A stretch of 64,000 nt of DNA from Bradyrhizobium diazoefficiens (GCF_016616235.1 NZ_CP067100.1:744001-808000); one strand, 5' to 3'. Positions 8,936 to 17,730 are shown, counted from the stretch's first letter. Numbers and translations: made by a program. Notes: generated from the letters alone by a model not told the origin.

Positions 8936-9496
8936 GTGCGCCTTCCCATTCTCGATCCGAAAGAGCTGACCGACGAACAGAAGCCGCTCTATGCCGACAT
9001 GCGAGCCGGCATCAAGGACCACTTCAAGGGCTTTGTGAACATGCGCGACGACGGCGCGCTGCTCGGGCCCTGGAATCCATGGATTCGCGAGCCGCGCTTC
9101 GGCGGGCCGGTGTGGGAGCTGGTCAAGGCGATCGCGTCGAACCCGCTGCTGCCCGCCGCTGTGCGTGAGGTCGCGATCCTCGTCACCGGCTCGCATTTCC
9201 GCTCCGGCTACGAGCTCTATGCCCATGTGCTCGTCGCCGAGCAGCGCGGCCTCTCCGACGAGAAGCTCGCCACCATCGTCGCCGGACAGCGGCCGGTCGA
9301 TCTCACCAAGCAGGAAGCGGTCGCCTACGACATGGCCTCGGCGCTGGTCAGCGGCGGCGTGCTGCCGGAGCTGACCTGGCGGGCGGCGGTGAAGGAATTC
9401 GGCGAGCACGGCGCGGCCGAGCTGTCTTACCTGGTCGGCGTCTACTGCATGGTCTCGGTCACGCTGAACACGTTCGACGTGCCGGTGCCGGAATAG
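8936..9496 (+). CDS. Carboxymuconolactone decarboxylase-family protein
   Basis: This 186-residue all-helical protein is of the CMD/AhpD superfamily. The pattern REVAILVTGSHFRSGYELYAH (about 75-95) matches the family's helix. It has His/Tyr where AhpD-type peroxidases have CxxC, so a thiol peroxidase role is unlikely. A second helical repeat, KEFGEHGAAELSYLVGVYCM, follows. GTG 8936 is preferred because GAGGAG lies 8 nt upstream; an ATG at 8879 would add 19 unlikely residues. It follows acdR in the same direction after 116 nt. The substrate is unknown; aromatic ring-cleavage lactones are only one possibility. Confidence 0.8.
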   Translation: MRLPILDPKELTDEQKPLYADMRAGIKDHFKGFVNMRDDGALLGPWNPWIREPRFGGPVWELVKAIASNPLLPAAVREVAILVTGSHFRSGYELYAHVLVAEQRGLSDEKLATIVAGQRPVDLTKQEAVAYDMASALVSGGVLPELTWRAAVKEFGEHGAAELSYLVGVYCMVSVTLNTFDVPVPE

Positions 9497-9690
9497 CCGC
9501 ACCATCTCGTCGGCGGGCGGCTTCGTCGATGCTGCGCTCCGGTCCTGTGATCACGGAACCGGGTTGCGAGATCGGGCGTTCGTGTCGCATCAGCGAATTC
9601 TGGACCGGATACGAGCACGGCGTTACGTTGCCGCCGCCATGACGCATTGTCGGCTACCATGGATGTCGAGAACAAGTGGGATTGAAAGCA

Positions 9691-9939
9691 ATGGACACGT
9701 CACGCCGCATCTTGCTCGCTGGAATCGCGGGGCTCGCCGTGGCTCCGACCGCAGCATCCGCCGCCGTACCGTCGTCCGAGCCTGGTGCCGTGACGGTTGC
9801 CGAAGAGCGTTTCGCGCGCACGATTGCCGCCGCGCATGCGCCCAACCTCAGCTGCGCCCGGCAGGCCGAGCGTTATGCTGATGCGTATTGGCCTGAATAT
9901 GTCGTGGCCGCGCGCGCGGTGATTGGCGCGCGGGTCTGA
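9691..9939 (+). CDS. Small exported protein of unknown function
   Basis: This 82-residue protein begins MDTSRRILLAGIAGLAVAPTAASA, an export signal with a twin-arginine-like SRRILLAG start and a probable Ala-x-Ala cleavage at AASA. The mature part is about 58 residues, with one Cys (LSCARQAE) and an aromatic stretch YADAYWPEY. I do not recognise it. A GTG at 9676 is in frame, but no clear ribosome site precedes either start. It is convergent with the esterase gene just downstream. Confidence 0.5.
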   Translation: MDTSRRILLAGIAGLAVAPTAASAAVPSSEPGAVTVAEERFARTIAAAHAPNLSCARQAERYADAYWPEYVVAARAVIGARV

Positions 9940-9948
9940 TTTGCGCTT

Positions 9949-10884
9949 TCACCTCTCCACCGCACGCCGCACCTGCTCGCCGATCTGCGACAGCACGAGC
10001 TGCGCCTGCGGCAGGATCGCACCCATGGCGTGGAAATTGTGGATCATGCCGTCATGGCAGACGTGCTCGACCGCGACGCCCGCGGCGAGCAGCTTGCGGG
10101 CATAGGCATTGCCCTCGTCGCGCATCGGGTCGAACTCGGCGGTGTGGATAATCGCGGTCGGCAGGCCCGCGAGCCGCGTGCCGCGCAGAGGCGAGATGCG
10201 GGGATCGGCGGCGTCGATATCATCGGGCAGGTAATCGGCGAGATCGGCCTCGATCGTGACACGATCGATCAGATGGCCCTCGGCGAATTCCTTGCGTGAG
10301 GGCGAGGTCTCTTCGAAATCCAGCACCGGACAGATCAGGCATTGCGCGACGATCGAGAGGCCGGCGTTCTGCGCTGCCTCCTGGCACACGATCGCAGCAA
10401 GTGTGGCGCCGGCGGAATCGCCGCCGACCACCAGGCGTTCGGCATCGATGCCGAGCGCGGACGCTTGCCGCGCGACCCATTCAGTTGCGGCGATCGCATC
10501 GTCCACGGCCGCGGGACATTTGTGCTCGGGCGCCAGCCTGTAATCGACCGAGACGAGGCGGCAGCCGGTCGCATGCGCCAGCGCCGCGGCGATGCGGTCA
10601 TGCGTGGCGATGCTGCCGGCGACGAGCCCGCCGCCATGAAAGAACACGAAGCCAGGCGTGTGCCCGCCGGCGGCCGCGGGCGTGTAGAGGCGATAGGGCA
10701 GTTCGCCGCCGGGACCGGGCAGTACGCCGTCTGACGCCGTTACATCAGGCGCATCGGCGCGCGCGAACTGCATCAGCTTCGCCAGCGACTGCCGCCGCGC
10801 CTCCACGCTCGGCCGGCTGCGCGCCTGCGGCGCGGCCGCAGCCATCATGGTCAACAAGCGCTTGGCGAGCGGATCGAGCGGCAT
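9949..10884 (-). CDS. Alpha/beta hydrolase, hormone-sensitive lipase (family IV) esterase
   Basis: This 311-residue carboxylesterase has an oxyanion-hole HGGG (83-86, FFHGGGLVAGS). The nucleophile is Ser157 in GGDSAGA, and the rest of the catalytic triad is Asp252 (AEFDPMRDEG) and His282 (GMIHNFH). SVDYRLAPEHKCPAAVDD is the classic family IV sequence after the oxyanion hole. Likely a cytoplasmic short-chain esterase. I start at ATG 10884 because GGAG lies 6 nt upstream; the frame continues to 10983 but the extra 33 residues show no family features. Confidence 0.87.
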   Translation of the reverse strand: MPLDPLAKRLLTMMAAAAPQARSRPSVEARRQSLAKLMQFARADAPDVTASDGVLPGPGGELPYRLYTPAAAGGHTPGFVFFHGGGLVAGSIATHDRIAAALAHATGCRLVSVDYRLAPEHKCPAAVDDAIAATEWVARQASALGIDAERLVVGGDSAGATLAAIVCQEAAQNAGLSIVAQCLICPVLDFEETSPSRKEFAEGHLIDRVTIEADLADYLPDDIDAADPRISPLRGTRLAGLPTAIIHTAEFDPMRDEGNAYARKLLAAGVAVEHVCHDGMIHNFHAMGAILPQAQLVLSQIGEQVRRAVER

Positions 10885-11015
10885 GGGAAACTCCGTGACT
10901 GCCCGACTGTATAGCCGGTCTGCTCCGTTTACCTCCAGGCGAGGTGTCCAATCCCGCAGCAAATCGTTTAGAAATTGGGCCAATAGTGTCCGCTTATGTC
11001 AAGGGGAGGCCGGTC

Positions 11016-11903
11016 ATGGCCGAGATCAAGAAGCCGATCGAATATTCGCCGAGCTGGACCTTCTTCGAGGGCAAATGGCATGACGGCAACGTGCCGATCA
11101 TGGGGCCGCGCACGCACGCGGCCTGGCTCGGCTCGGTCGTGTTCGACGGTGCGCGCGCGTTCGAAGGCGTCGCGCCGGACCTCGATCGTCACGTCGCCCG
11201 CGCCAACCAATCCGCGGTCAATTTCGGCCTGAAGCCGGTGGTCGATACCGACACTTGGCTTGGGCTCGCCAATGAAGGCATTGCGCGCTTCGCGCCGAAT
11301 GCCGAGCTCTACGTGCGCCCGATGTACTGGGCGCAGAACGGCTCGGGCGGCGGCGTGCTGTTCGACCCCGAGACCACCAATTGGTGCCTGTGCATCTACG
11401 AGGCACCGATGCCGAAACCCGTCGGCAACGCGATCACACTGTCGCCGTTCCGCCGGCCGACCGCCGAATGTGCACCCGTCGAGGCGAAAGCCGCCTGCCT
11501 CTATCCGAACAATTCGCGCGCGCTGGCGGAAGCCGCTTCCCGCGGTTTCCAGAACGCGCTGATGCTGGACATGCTCGGCAATGTCGCCGAGTTCGGCAAT
11601 TCCAACGTGTTCATGGCGAAAGGCGGCGTCGTGTTCACGCCGGTGCCGAACGGCACCTTCCTGAACGGCATCACGCGTCAGCGCGTCATCAGCCTGCTGC
11701 GCGGCGACGGTGTCACCGTGGTCGAGACGACGCTGCGCTATGCCGACTTCCTCGCCGCAGACGAGATCTTCTCCACCGGCAACTTTGCGAAAGTCGCGCC
11801 GGTGATCCGCATCGAGCAGCGCGAGCTGAAGCCCGGCCCGCTCTACACCAGGGCGCGAAAACTCTATTGGGACTTTGCGCATGCGGTGAAGCTGGCGGCG
11901 TAA
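11016..11903 (+). CDS. ilvE: Branched-chain amino acid aminotransferase (class IV)
   Basis: This 295-residue fold-type IV PLP aminotransferase interconverts branched-chain amino acids and 2-oxo acids. WLGSVVFDGARAFEG (38-51) and LYVRPMYWAQNG mark the family. The PLP lysine is Lys158 in VEAKAACLYPNNSRAL, and the cofactor-binding Glu is in NVAEFGNSNVF. GGGAGG lies 7 nt before ATG 11016; the open frame upstream to 10944 is not needed. Substrate preference within class IV (branched-chain, D-amino acid or aminodeoxychorismate) is inferred from length and motifs. Confidence 0.83.
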   Translation: MAEIKKPIEYSPSWTFFEGKWHDGNVPIMGPRTHAAWLGSVVFDGARAFEGVAPDLDRHVARANQSAVNFGLKPVVDTDTWLGLANEGIARFAPNAELYVRPMYWAQNGSGGGVLFDPETTNWCLCIYEAPMPKPVGNAITLSPFRRPTAECAPVEAKAACLYPNNSRALAEAASRGFQNALMLDMLGNVAEFGNSNVFMAKGGVVFTPVPNGTFLNGITRQRVISLLRGDGVTVVETTLRYADFLAADEIFSTGNFAKVAPVIRIEQRELKPGPLYTRARKLYWDFAHAVKLAA

Positions 11904-11924
11904 GGCCGAGCCTGCGGCGCGGGC

Positions 11925-12545
11925 TCACGAGCCGCGCCTTCGAAACCGGCTGAACTGAAACGCCTGCGTCGAATTCCACGGCGTGCGATGCGTCTCGCTC
12001 CGCGTCTCGACGAGTTCGAAGTCGGGCTCGAGCTGCGCGGCAAGGCTCGCGCTGTCATACCGCTGCACCGGCAGGCCGCTGCATGTCTCCGGACCATCCG
12101 GCGCGAACGTCGCGATGATGACATGCCCTTCTGGTTTGACTGCCAACCGCAGGCGCTCGACATAAGCAGCCCTGTCGTGCGGATCGGTCAGGAAGTGAAA
12201 CGCCGCGCGATCGTGCCAGACATCGTAGGTCTTCATCGGCCGCCATGTCGTGGCATCCGCGACGATCCAGTCGACCGTTGAAGCGGCGGCGCCGATCCTC
12301 TTCTTCGCCGTATCAAGCGCGTTGGCGGAAAGATCCAGCACAGTGAGATCGCGATATCCCTCGCGCAGCAGCGCATCGACCAGCCGCGAGGCCCCGCCGC
12401 CAATATCGATGATGGCCGCGTCACGGTCCGGACGGGCCGCGCGAATCATATCGAGTGAGATCGTTGGGCTGTCCTGAAACCAGCTGACCTCGGCCTCGCC
12501 CTTGGTGGCGTAGACGTTCTGCCAGTGCGTGGTGCGGTCCGACAT
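11925..12545 (-). CDS. Class I SAM-dependent methyltransferase
   Basis: This 206-residue methyltransferase has motif I IIDIGGGASRLVDALL (about 46-61) with the acidic end of strand 2 in LTVLDLSANAL and motif II VWHDRAAFHFL. It resembles the small thiopurine/tellurite-type stand-alone methyltransferases that open with THWQNVYATKGEAEVSWFQ. The start at ATG 12545 has CCGGAG 6 nt upstream; the frame extends to 12599 without conserved residues. It is convergent with the aminotransferase gene. The substrate is not known. Confidence 0.8.
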   Translation of the reverse strand: MSDRTTHWQNVYATKGEAEVSWFQDSPTISLDMIRAARPDRDAAIIDIGGGASRLVDALLREGYRDLTVLDLSANALDTAKKRIGAAASTVDWIVADATTWRPMKTYDVWHDRAAFHFLTDPHDRAAYVERLRLAVKPEGHVIIATFAPDGPETCSGLPVQRYDSASLAAQLEPDFELVETRSETHRTPWNSTQAFQFSRFRRRGS

Positions 12546-12651
12546 GGCGGCTCCGGCCCTGACCCGGACGGCAACGCGCAAATGGCGATGCACAATCAAT
12601 CGGAAATTCGCGCGCCCGCCGCATGCGGACGCGCCGATGCGAATGAAAGAC

Positions 12652-13242
12652 CTATTCTTCCTTCTTCGACATCTGATCGAGGCGTTCCTGCATTTCCTTC
12701 ATCTGCTGGCGCAGATCGTCGATGTTGCTGTCCTTCGGCGCCTCGGCGCCTGCATCGGGCTCCGGCTCGGGGCTGGCCGCCGGGCGGGGCGCGGCGAACG
12801 GCTTGAACATCGAGAAGGTCTGCTGGAACAGCTCCATGTTGCGGCGGACCTGCTCTTCCAGCGGCGCAAACGGCGTGCCGGACAGTGTATTGGCGATCTG
12901 CTTGCGGAACTTCTCCTGCTCCTGGGTCAGCGTCGCGATCGACTGCTCCAGATATTTCGGCACCACCATCTGCATGCTGTCGCCGTAGAAGCGGATCAGC
13001 TGGCGCAGGAAGGTGGTCGGGAGCAGGTTCTGGCCGGCCTTGTTCTCCTGCTCGAAGATGATCTGGGCAAGCACGGAGCGGGTGATGTCGTCACCGGTCT
13101 TGGCGTCGTAGACCAGGAAATCCTCGCCCTCCTTGACCATGGTGGCGAGGTCTTCCAGCGTCACGTAGGTGCTCGTTCCGGTGTTATAGAGCCGGCGATT
13201 CGCGTATTTCTTGATGGTGGTGGGTTGGTCAGATTTCGCCAT
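12652..13242 (-). CDS. phaR: Polyhydroxyalkanoate synthesis repressor PhaR
   Basis: This 196-residue regulator has the N-terminal PHB/PHA accumulation DNA-binding domain (TTIKKYANRRLYNTGTSTYV, about 8-27, then LEDLATMVKEGEDFLVYDAKTGDDITRSVL). A second PHB-accumulation domain (LRQLIRFYGDSMQMVVPKYLEQS) and an acidic, coiled C-terminus rich in Pro, Glu and Met follow. PhaR binds DNA and PHB granules and represses phasin and synthesis genes. It is divergent from phaA-phaB, and the gap holds repeated TGCGGCA motifs. Confidence 0.92.
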   Translation of the reverse strand: MAKSDQPTTIKKYANRRLYNTGTSTYVTLEDLATMVKEGEDFLVYDAKTGDDITRSVLAQIIFEQENKAGQNLLPTTFLRQLIRFYGDSMQMVVPKYLEQSIATLTQEQEKFRKQIANTLSGTPFAPLEEQVRRNMELFQQTFSMFKPFAAPRPAASPEPEPDAGAEAPKDSNIDDLRQQMKEMQERLDQMSKKEE

Positions 13243-13277
13243 GGGCTCTCACTTGAAGGACGCTGAGAACGGGAACC

Positions 13278-13463
13278 TGCGGCAATGCCGCAAGGCGGGA
13301 CGGCTACGCAACGCAACAAAATAAGCATTTTCAAAGGGGTCACGCTACCGTTTTGTGCGGCACGGTTAATTGCACAGCAAATACTTGCTTGCGAAAACAC
13401 CAGATGCGCTATTTTGAATGCGCTGCGGCATGAATCTGGCGCCCGCCCGATTGACATGCCGCA
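13278..13463. promoter_or_regulatory. Five TGCGGCA/TGCCGCA heptamers in the phaR-phaA gap (candidate PhaR operators)
   Basis: TGCGGCA is at 13278-13284, 13356-13362 and 13424-13430. Its reverse complement TGCCGCA is at 13286-13292 and 13457-13463. The first pair forms the dyad TGCGGC-AAT-GCCGCA. This 316-bp divergent region must carry both promoters. PhaR proteins of other Alphaproteobacteria are known to bind TGC...GCA-type dyads, so this is a plausible autoregulatory and phaA control region. Confidence 0.5.
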
Positions 13464-13558
13464 ACGACGTTAACAGGATGCCTTTCGAGACTGGCGACCC
13501 CTTTTCTCGTCACCCGCCTGCCCCCATTTCAAAGAACCTCAAGCCCCAGGAGATGCCC

Positions 13559-14737
13559 ATGTCAGACGATGTCGTCATCGTCAGCGCCGCCCGCACCCCG
13601 GTCGGAAGCTTCAACGGAGCCTTCGCGACCCTTCCCGCCCACGATCTCGGCGCCGTCGCCATCAAGGCCGCGCTGGAGCGCGGTGGCATCGAGCCCGGCC
13701 GGGTCTCGGAAGTCATCATGGGCCAGATCCTGACTGCCGCGCAGGGCCAGAACCCCGCCCGCCAGGCCTCGATCATGGCCGGCATCCCGGTGGAGAGCCC
13801 GGCCTGGGGCGTCAACCAGCTGTGCGGCTCGGGCCTGCGCACGGTCGCGCTCGGCTATCAGGCGCTGCTCAACGGCGATTCGGAGATCGTGGTCGCCGGC
13901 GGCCAGGAGTCCATGAGCATGGCCCCGCACGCCCAGTACCTGCGCGGCGGCGTCAAGATGGGCGCGGTCGAGTTCGTCGACACCATGATCAAGGACGGCC
14001 TGTGGGATGCCTTCAACGGCTACCACATGGGCAACACTGCCGAGAACGTCGCGCGGCAGTGGCAGATCACCCGCGCTCAGCAGGACGAGTTTGCGGTCGC
14101 CTCGCAGCAGAAGGCCGAGGCCGCGCAGAAGGCCGGCAAGTTCAAGGACGAGATCGTTCCCGTCACCATCAAGACCCGGAAGGGCGACATCGTCCTCAGC
14201 GACGACGAATATCCGCGTCATGGCGCCACGCTCGACGCGATGGCCAAGCTCAAGCCCGCCTTCGAGAAGGACGGCACGGTCACTGCGGGCTCGGCCTCGG
14301 GTATCAATGACGGCGCTGCCGCCGTGGTGCTGATGACGGCCAAGCAGGCCGCCAAGGAAGGCAAGACGCCGCTCGCGCGCATCGTGTCCTGGGCGCAGGC
14401 CGGCGTCGATCCGAAGATCATGGGCTCGGGCCCGATCCCGGCCTCGCGCGCCGCGCTGAAGAAGGCCGGCTGGAGCGTCGGCGATCTCGACCTGATCGAG
14501 GCCAACGAGGCCTTCGCGGCACAGGCCTGTGCCGTCAACAAGGACCTCGGCTGGGACACCTCCAAGGTCAACGTCAATGGCGGCGCGATCGCGATCGGTC
14601 ATCCGGTCGGCGCCTCCGGCGCGCGCGTGCTGGTGACGCTGCTGCACGAGATGCAGAAGCGCGATGCGAAGAAGGGCCTCGCCACGCTGTGCATCGGCGG
14701 CGGCATGGGTATCGCAATGTGTCTGGCGCGCGACTGA
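13559..14737 (+). CDS. phaA: Acetyl-CoA acetyltransferase (beta-ketothiolase)
   Basis: This 392-residue biosynthetic thiolase joins two acetyl-CoA to acetoacetyl-CoA, the first step of PHB synthesis. The acyl-binding cysteine is Cys89 ([10 protein letters not shown]). His348 is in [13 protein letters not shown] and the base Cys378 in [27 protein letters not shown] is the standard N-terminus. ATG 13559 has AGGAG 6 nt upstream; ATG 13553 would sit directly on that site. phaB follows after 250 nt that contain a terminator-like hairpin, so the pair may be only partly co-transcribed. Confidence 0.95.
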   Translation: MSDDVVIVSAARTPVGSFNGAFATLPAHDLGAVAIKAALERGGIEPGRVSEVIMGQILTAAQGQNPARQASIMAGIPVESPAWGVNQLCGSGLRTVALGYQALLNGDSEIVVAGGQESMSMAPHAQYLRGGVKMGAVEFVDTMIKDGLWDAFNGYHMGNTAENVARQWQITRAQQDEFAVASQQKAEAAQKAGKFKDEIVPVTIKTRKGDIVLSDDEYPRHGATLDAMAKLKPAFEKDGTVTAGSASGINDGAAAVVLMTAKQAAKEGKTPLARIVSWAQAGVDPKIMGSGPIPASRAALKKAGWSVGDLDLIEANEAFAAQACAVNKDLGWDTSKVNVNGGAIAIGHPVGASGARVLVTLLHEMQKRDAKKGLATLCIGGGMGIAMCLARD

Positions 14738-14818
14738 AAATGACTGACGTCTAGCTTACGTATAACTTGCGCGTGCGCTGCACACAGACTGAGTGCGTTG
14801 CACGCGACTAAAAAGGCA

Positions 14819-14850
14819 GCGGTTGCAAATCAAATATTCTTCGCAACCGC
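14819..14850. repeat. Inverted repeat downstream of phaA
   Basis: GCGGTTGC (14819-14826) and GCAACCGC (14843-14850) form a perfect 8-bp stem with a 16-nt AT-rich loop. It has no T-run, so it is more likely an RNA-stability or protein-binding structure than a terminator. It precedes the stronger hairpin at 14871. Confidence 0.5.
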
Positions 14851-14870
14851 GCAAGCCTCGACTAAATAGA

Positions 14871-14900
14871 AACGCCCGGCTCGACGCCGGGCGTTTTGTT
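14871..14900 (+). terminator. Rho-independent terminator after phaA
   Basis: AACGCCCGGC (14871-14880) pairs with GCCGGGCGTT (14886-14895) around a 5-nt loop, followed by TTTTGTT. This is a strong intrinsic terminator in the phaA direction. The remaining gap to phaB (about 90 nt) must then hold a phaB promoter, or termination is partial. Confidence 0.8.
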
Positions 14901-14987
14901 CTTGATGTCCGTCAAACCAACCGCATAATCCACCGTTAAAAACGGTCACTCAGAAACGTCCGAAGCGTCCAAGGGAAGGAATACGAT

Positions 14988-15713
14988 ATGGCACGTGTTG
15001 CATTGGTGACGGGTGGTACGCGGGGCATCGGAGCTGCGATCAGCAAGGCGCTGAAGGCGGCCGGCTACAACGTCGCGGCGAGCTACGCCGGCAACGATGC
15101 CGCGGCGGAGAAGTTCAAGGCCGAAACGGGTATCCCCGTCTACAAATGGGACGTCGCGTCCTTCGACGATTGCGCCAATGGCGTGAAGAAGGTCGAAGCC
15201 GAGCTCGGCCCCATCGACGTGCTCGTCAATAATGCCGGCATCACCCGCGACACCGCGTTCCACAAGATGACGCTGGAGCAGTGGAACGCCGTCATCAACA
15301 CCAATCTCGGCTCGCTGTTCAACATGACGCGCCAGGTGATCGAGGGGATGCGCGCGCGCAAGTTCGGCCGCGTCATCTCGATCTCGTCGATCAACGGCCA
15401 GAAAGGCCAGTTCGGCCAGGTCAACTATTCCGCGGCGAAAGCCGGCGACATCGGCTTCACCAAGGCGCTGGCGATCGAAAACGCCAAGGGCGGCATCACC
15501 GTCAACGTGATCGCGCCCGGCTATATCAACACCGAAATGGTGCAGGCCGTGCCGAAGGACGTGCTGGAGAAGAACGTGATTCCGCAGATCCCGGTCAATC
15601 GTCTCGGCGAGCCCGAGGAGATCGCGCGAGCGGTGGTGTTCCTCGCGGCCGATGAGGCCGGCTTCATCACCGGCTCGACCTTGACCATCAATGGCGGCCA
15701 GTACCACGCGTGA
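14988..15713 (+). CDS. phaB: Acetoacetyl-CoA reductase
   Basis: This 241-residue short-chain dehydrogenase reduces acetoacetyl-CoA to (R)-3-hydroxybutyryl-CoA with NADPH. The cofactor loop is TGGTRGIG (8-15), followed by NNAG (81-84). The catalytic residues are Ser134, Tyr147 and Lys151 in SISSINGQ and NYSAAKAG. The block GQKGQFGQVNYSAAKAG is diagnostic for PhaB as opposed to FabG. GGAAGG lies upstream of the ATG. With phaA and phaR this forms most of the PHB set; no phaC synthase is in the window. Confidence 0.94.
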   Translation: MARVALVTGGTRGIGAAISKALKAAGYNVAASYAGNDAAAEKFKAETGIPVYKWDVASFDDCANGVKKVEAELGPIDVLVNNAGITRDTAFHKMTLEQWNAVINTNLGSLFNMTRQVIEGMRARKFGRVISISSINGQKGQFGQVNYSAAKAGDIGFTKALAIENAKGGITVNVIAPGYINTEMVQAVPKDVLEKNVIPQIPVNRLGEPEEIARAVVFLAADEAGFITGSTLTINGGQYHA

Positions 15714-15767
15714 CGTAGCGCCAAGTTTCTAGCTTCGCGCGCGGCGAGACGATAAGAGAGAGACGCC

Positions 15768-15790
15768 ATGCCCGGCCCCGTGCCGGGCAT
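15768..15790. repeat. Inverted repeat after phaB
   Basis: ATGCCCGGC (15768-15776) pairs with GCCGGGCAT (15782-15790) across 5 nt. It could end the phaB transcript, although no T-run follows. Its presence argues against translation of the exporter gene starting at ATG 15768. Confidence 0.5.
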
Positions 15791-15815
15791 CCGCGTCCTC
15801 AGAGCCTTTCAATTG

Positions 15816-16685
15816 ATGAATCCGCGCGCCGCCACCCTGATCGGATTGACCGCGATCCTGATGTGGTCGCTGCTGTCAGTGATGACAGTCGCGACCGGAA
15901 CGATCCCGGCGTTTCAGCTCGCCGCAATGACCTTTGCGATCGGCGGTGCCGTCGGGCTGCTGACCTGGATCGGCCGCGGCGGTGCGGCGAAAAGCCTGCA
16001 TCAGCCGCTGGTTGTCTGGATTGTCGGCGTTGGTGGCCTGTTCGGCTATCACGCCCTGTACTTCCTTGCGCTGCGCTTCGCGCCGCCGGCTGAAGCCGGC
16101 CTTTTGAACTACATGTGGCCGCTGCTGATCGTGCTGTTCTCATCGCTCCTGCCCGGCGAGCGGCTTGCCGCGCATCACATCATCGGCGCCGTGCTCGGCC
16201 TCGTCGGCACCGTGCTGCTGTTCGCCGGCAACACCTCCGGCTTCGCGCCCGGCGCGGTGCCGGGATTGGTCGCGGCCTTCATCGCTGCCTTCGTCTGGGC
16301 GGCCTATTCGGTGCTGTCGCGGCGGCTGAAGGCGGTGCCGACCGATGCGGTCGCGGGCTTCTGCCTCGCCACATCGGCGCTCGCCGCGCTGATGCATAGC
16401 ATGCTGGAAACCACCGTGTGGCCTGAGACTGCGTTGCAATGGCTCGCCGTGATCGGGCTCGGCATCGGCCCGGTCGGCGCGGCCTTCTACGCCTGGGACA
16501 TCGGCATGAAGCGCGGAGACATCCGCGTGCTCGGCGCCGCCTCCTACGCGACGCCGCTGCTCTCGACCGGCTTCCTCATCGCCGCCGGTTTCGCCAAAGC
16601 CAGCGCCAACATCGCCATCGCCGCGATCCTGATCGCCGGGGGCGGCCTGATCGCGGCGAAGGACATGGTGTGGAGGAAGCGGTGA
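15816..16685 (+). CDS. DMT-family exporter, YddG/EamA type
   Basis: This integral membrane protein of about 289 residues has ten predicted helices in two EamA halves. The opening NPRAATLIGLTAILMWSLLS and the GLFGYHALYFLALRFAPPAEAGLLNYMWPLL region match the aromatic amino acid exporter YddG. GIGPVGAAFYAWDIGMKRGDIRVLGAASY is the second-half signature. It probably exports aromatic or other amino acids. I use ATG 15816 because the upstream ATG lies in a hairpin. The stop overlaps the start of the next gene. Confidence 0.83.
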   Translation: MNPRAATLIGLTAILMWSLLSVMTVATGTIPAFQLAAMTFAIGGAVGLLTWIGRGGAAKSLHQPLVVWIVGVGGLFGYHALYFLALRFAPPAEAGLLNYMWPLLIVLFSSLLPGERLAAHHIIGAVLGLVGTVLLFAGNTSGFAPGAVPGLVAAFIAAFVWAAYSVLSRRLKAVPTDAVAGFCLATSALAALMHSMLETTVWPETALQWLAVIGLGIGPVGAAFYAWDIGMKRGDIRVLGAASYATPLLSTGFLIAAGFAKASANIAIAAILIAGGGLIAAKDMVWRKR

Positions 16686-16966
16686 GGCGCTCTTTCTCCA
16701 TATCGCTGATGCTGATCCCGGTGCTCGCCACTCCAGGCGCTATGGCGCAAGTCAGCGGGACTCCCGAAACATTCACGGACATTCATCGGAGCAAGGGCGC
16801 GTATGGCCGCCCCAAGACCGTTACGATAACCAATGGAAAATCCTTCAGCCAACTGACCGAAGAAGAATATCGAGCTGGCGGTTATCGGCCGGCCTACGAA
16901 AGCCTTCCGACGGTGATTGTTCGCCGGATACCCGTGCGGAAGCCCATTCCAGCCGACAAGGATTGA
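16682..16966 (+). CDS. Small secreted protein translationally coupled to the DMT exporter
   Basis: This 94-residue protein starts at GTG 16682, which shares GTGA with the exporter stop. GGAGGA lies 4 nt upstream. The first 22 residues (RRSFSISLMLIPVLATPGAMA) are a clear signal peptide with cleavage after AMA. The mature 72 residues are polar: SFSQLTEEEYRAGGYRPAYE, then a basic VIVRRIPVRKPIPADKD end with no cysteines. I do not recognise a family. The overlap suggests co-translation with the exporter, although a functional link is unproven. Confidence 0.68.
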   Translation: MRRSFSISLMLIPVLATPGAMAQVSGTPETFTDIHRSKGAYGRPKTVTITNGKSFSQLTEEEYRAGGYRPAYESLPTVIVRRIPVRKPIPADKD

Positions 16967-16973
16967 TCCGCGG

Positions 16974-17657
16974 CTAAAGCGCTGGCTGCCATCCCGGCGG
17001 CCGGTACATCGCTTCCGGAATCTGTCCGAGTTCGGAGCGCTGCAAGCGTTGCGGCGTCAAGCCGTAGAATTCCTGAAAGCTGAGGATCAACGGCCGCCAT
17101 TTGTCGGGATCGATGCGGTTGCTCGTCCCGTTCATCATGATGTCGGGATGGGCGTGCACGCGCGTGATGCGCACCTCGATCGCGGCCAGATTGCCGCGCC
17201 AGACCGAATCGTCCTGCGCCATCTCGTGCACATGAGTGACCTTCGCTTCCATCTGCACCGGGCACTCGGCCACGCGTGGCGCGCTGACCGTTTCGCTCGC
17301 CAGCGCGGTCAGGCCGCTAAGCCCGAATTTGTCCTTCTCATGTCGATAGCCGCGATAGAGTTTTCCAGGCGGCACTGGATTCGAGCCTGTCGTGCGCGCG
17401 AGGCGGTCGACGGCGGCAACGAGATCGGCCGACGGTAGATTGAGCACGCATTCGCCGGTACGAATCATGTTCTCGGTGGTTTTCGAATTGCGCGCGAGCC
17501 CGAGCATGCAGCGCCACCCGACCCACCATGCCGAGGACATCGGCGCGAGATTGTGAGAGCCGTCGTCGTTGGTCGATCCGATCAGGACGACCGGCGTTCC
17601 GAAATACAAAATGGCCGGGTCGATCTGGATGGCGGCGGGACCGAGTGTTCCGTGCAT
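16974..17657 (-). CDS. Flavin reductase-family (FMN-binding split barrel) protein
   Basis: This 227-residue protein has the flavin reductase-like fold. Its N-terminal half reads PAILYFGTPVVLIGSTNDDGS, then NLAPMSSAWWVGWRCMLGLA, the usual flavin phosphate-binding arrangement, and TTENMIRTGECVLNLPS follows. Members reduce FMN with NAD(P)H or bind flavin in monooxygenase systems. No partner oxygenase lies beside it. It is convergent with the small secreted protein (7-nt gap). Confidence 0.85.
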   Translation of the reverse strand: MHGTLGPAAIQIDPAILYFGTPVVLIGSTNDDGSHNLAPMSSAWWVGWRCMLGLARNSKTTENMIRTGECVLNLPSADLVAAVDRLARTTGSNPVPPGKLYRGYRHEKDKFGLSGLTALASETVSAPRVAECPVQMEAKVTHVHEMAQDDSVWRGNLAAIEVRITRVHAHPDIMMNGTSNRIDPDKWRPLILSFQEFYGLTPQRLQRSELGQIPEAMYRPPGWQPAL

Positions 17658-17730
17658 CGTGCGCTCCTCTTTGCTGAGAGCGCCGTCCTACGGTGTTGGA
17701 TTGATCGATCCCACCCGATTCCAGATTGGA

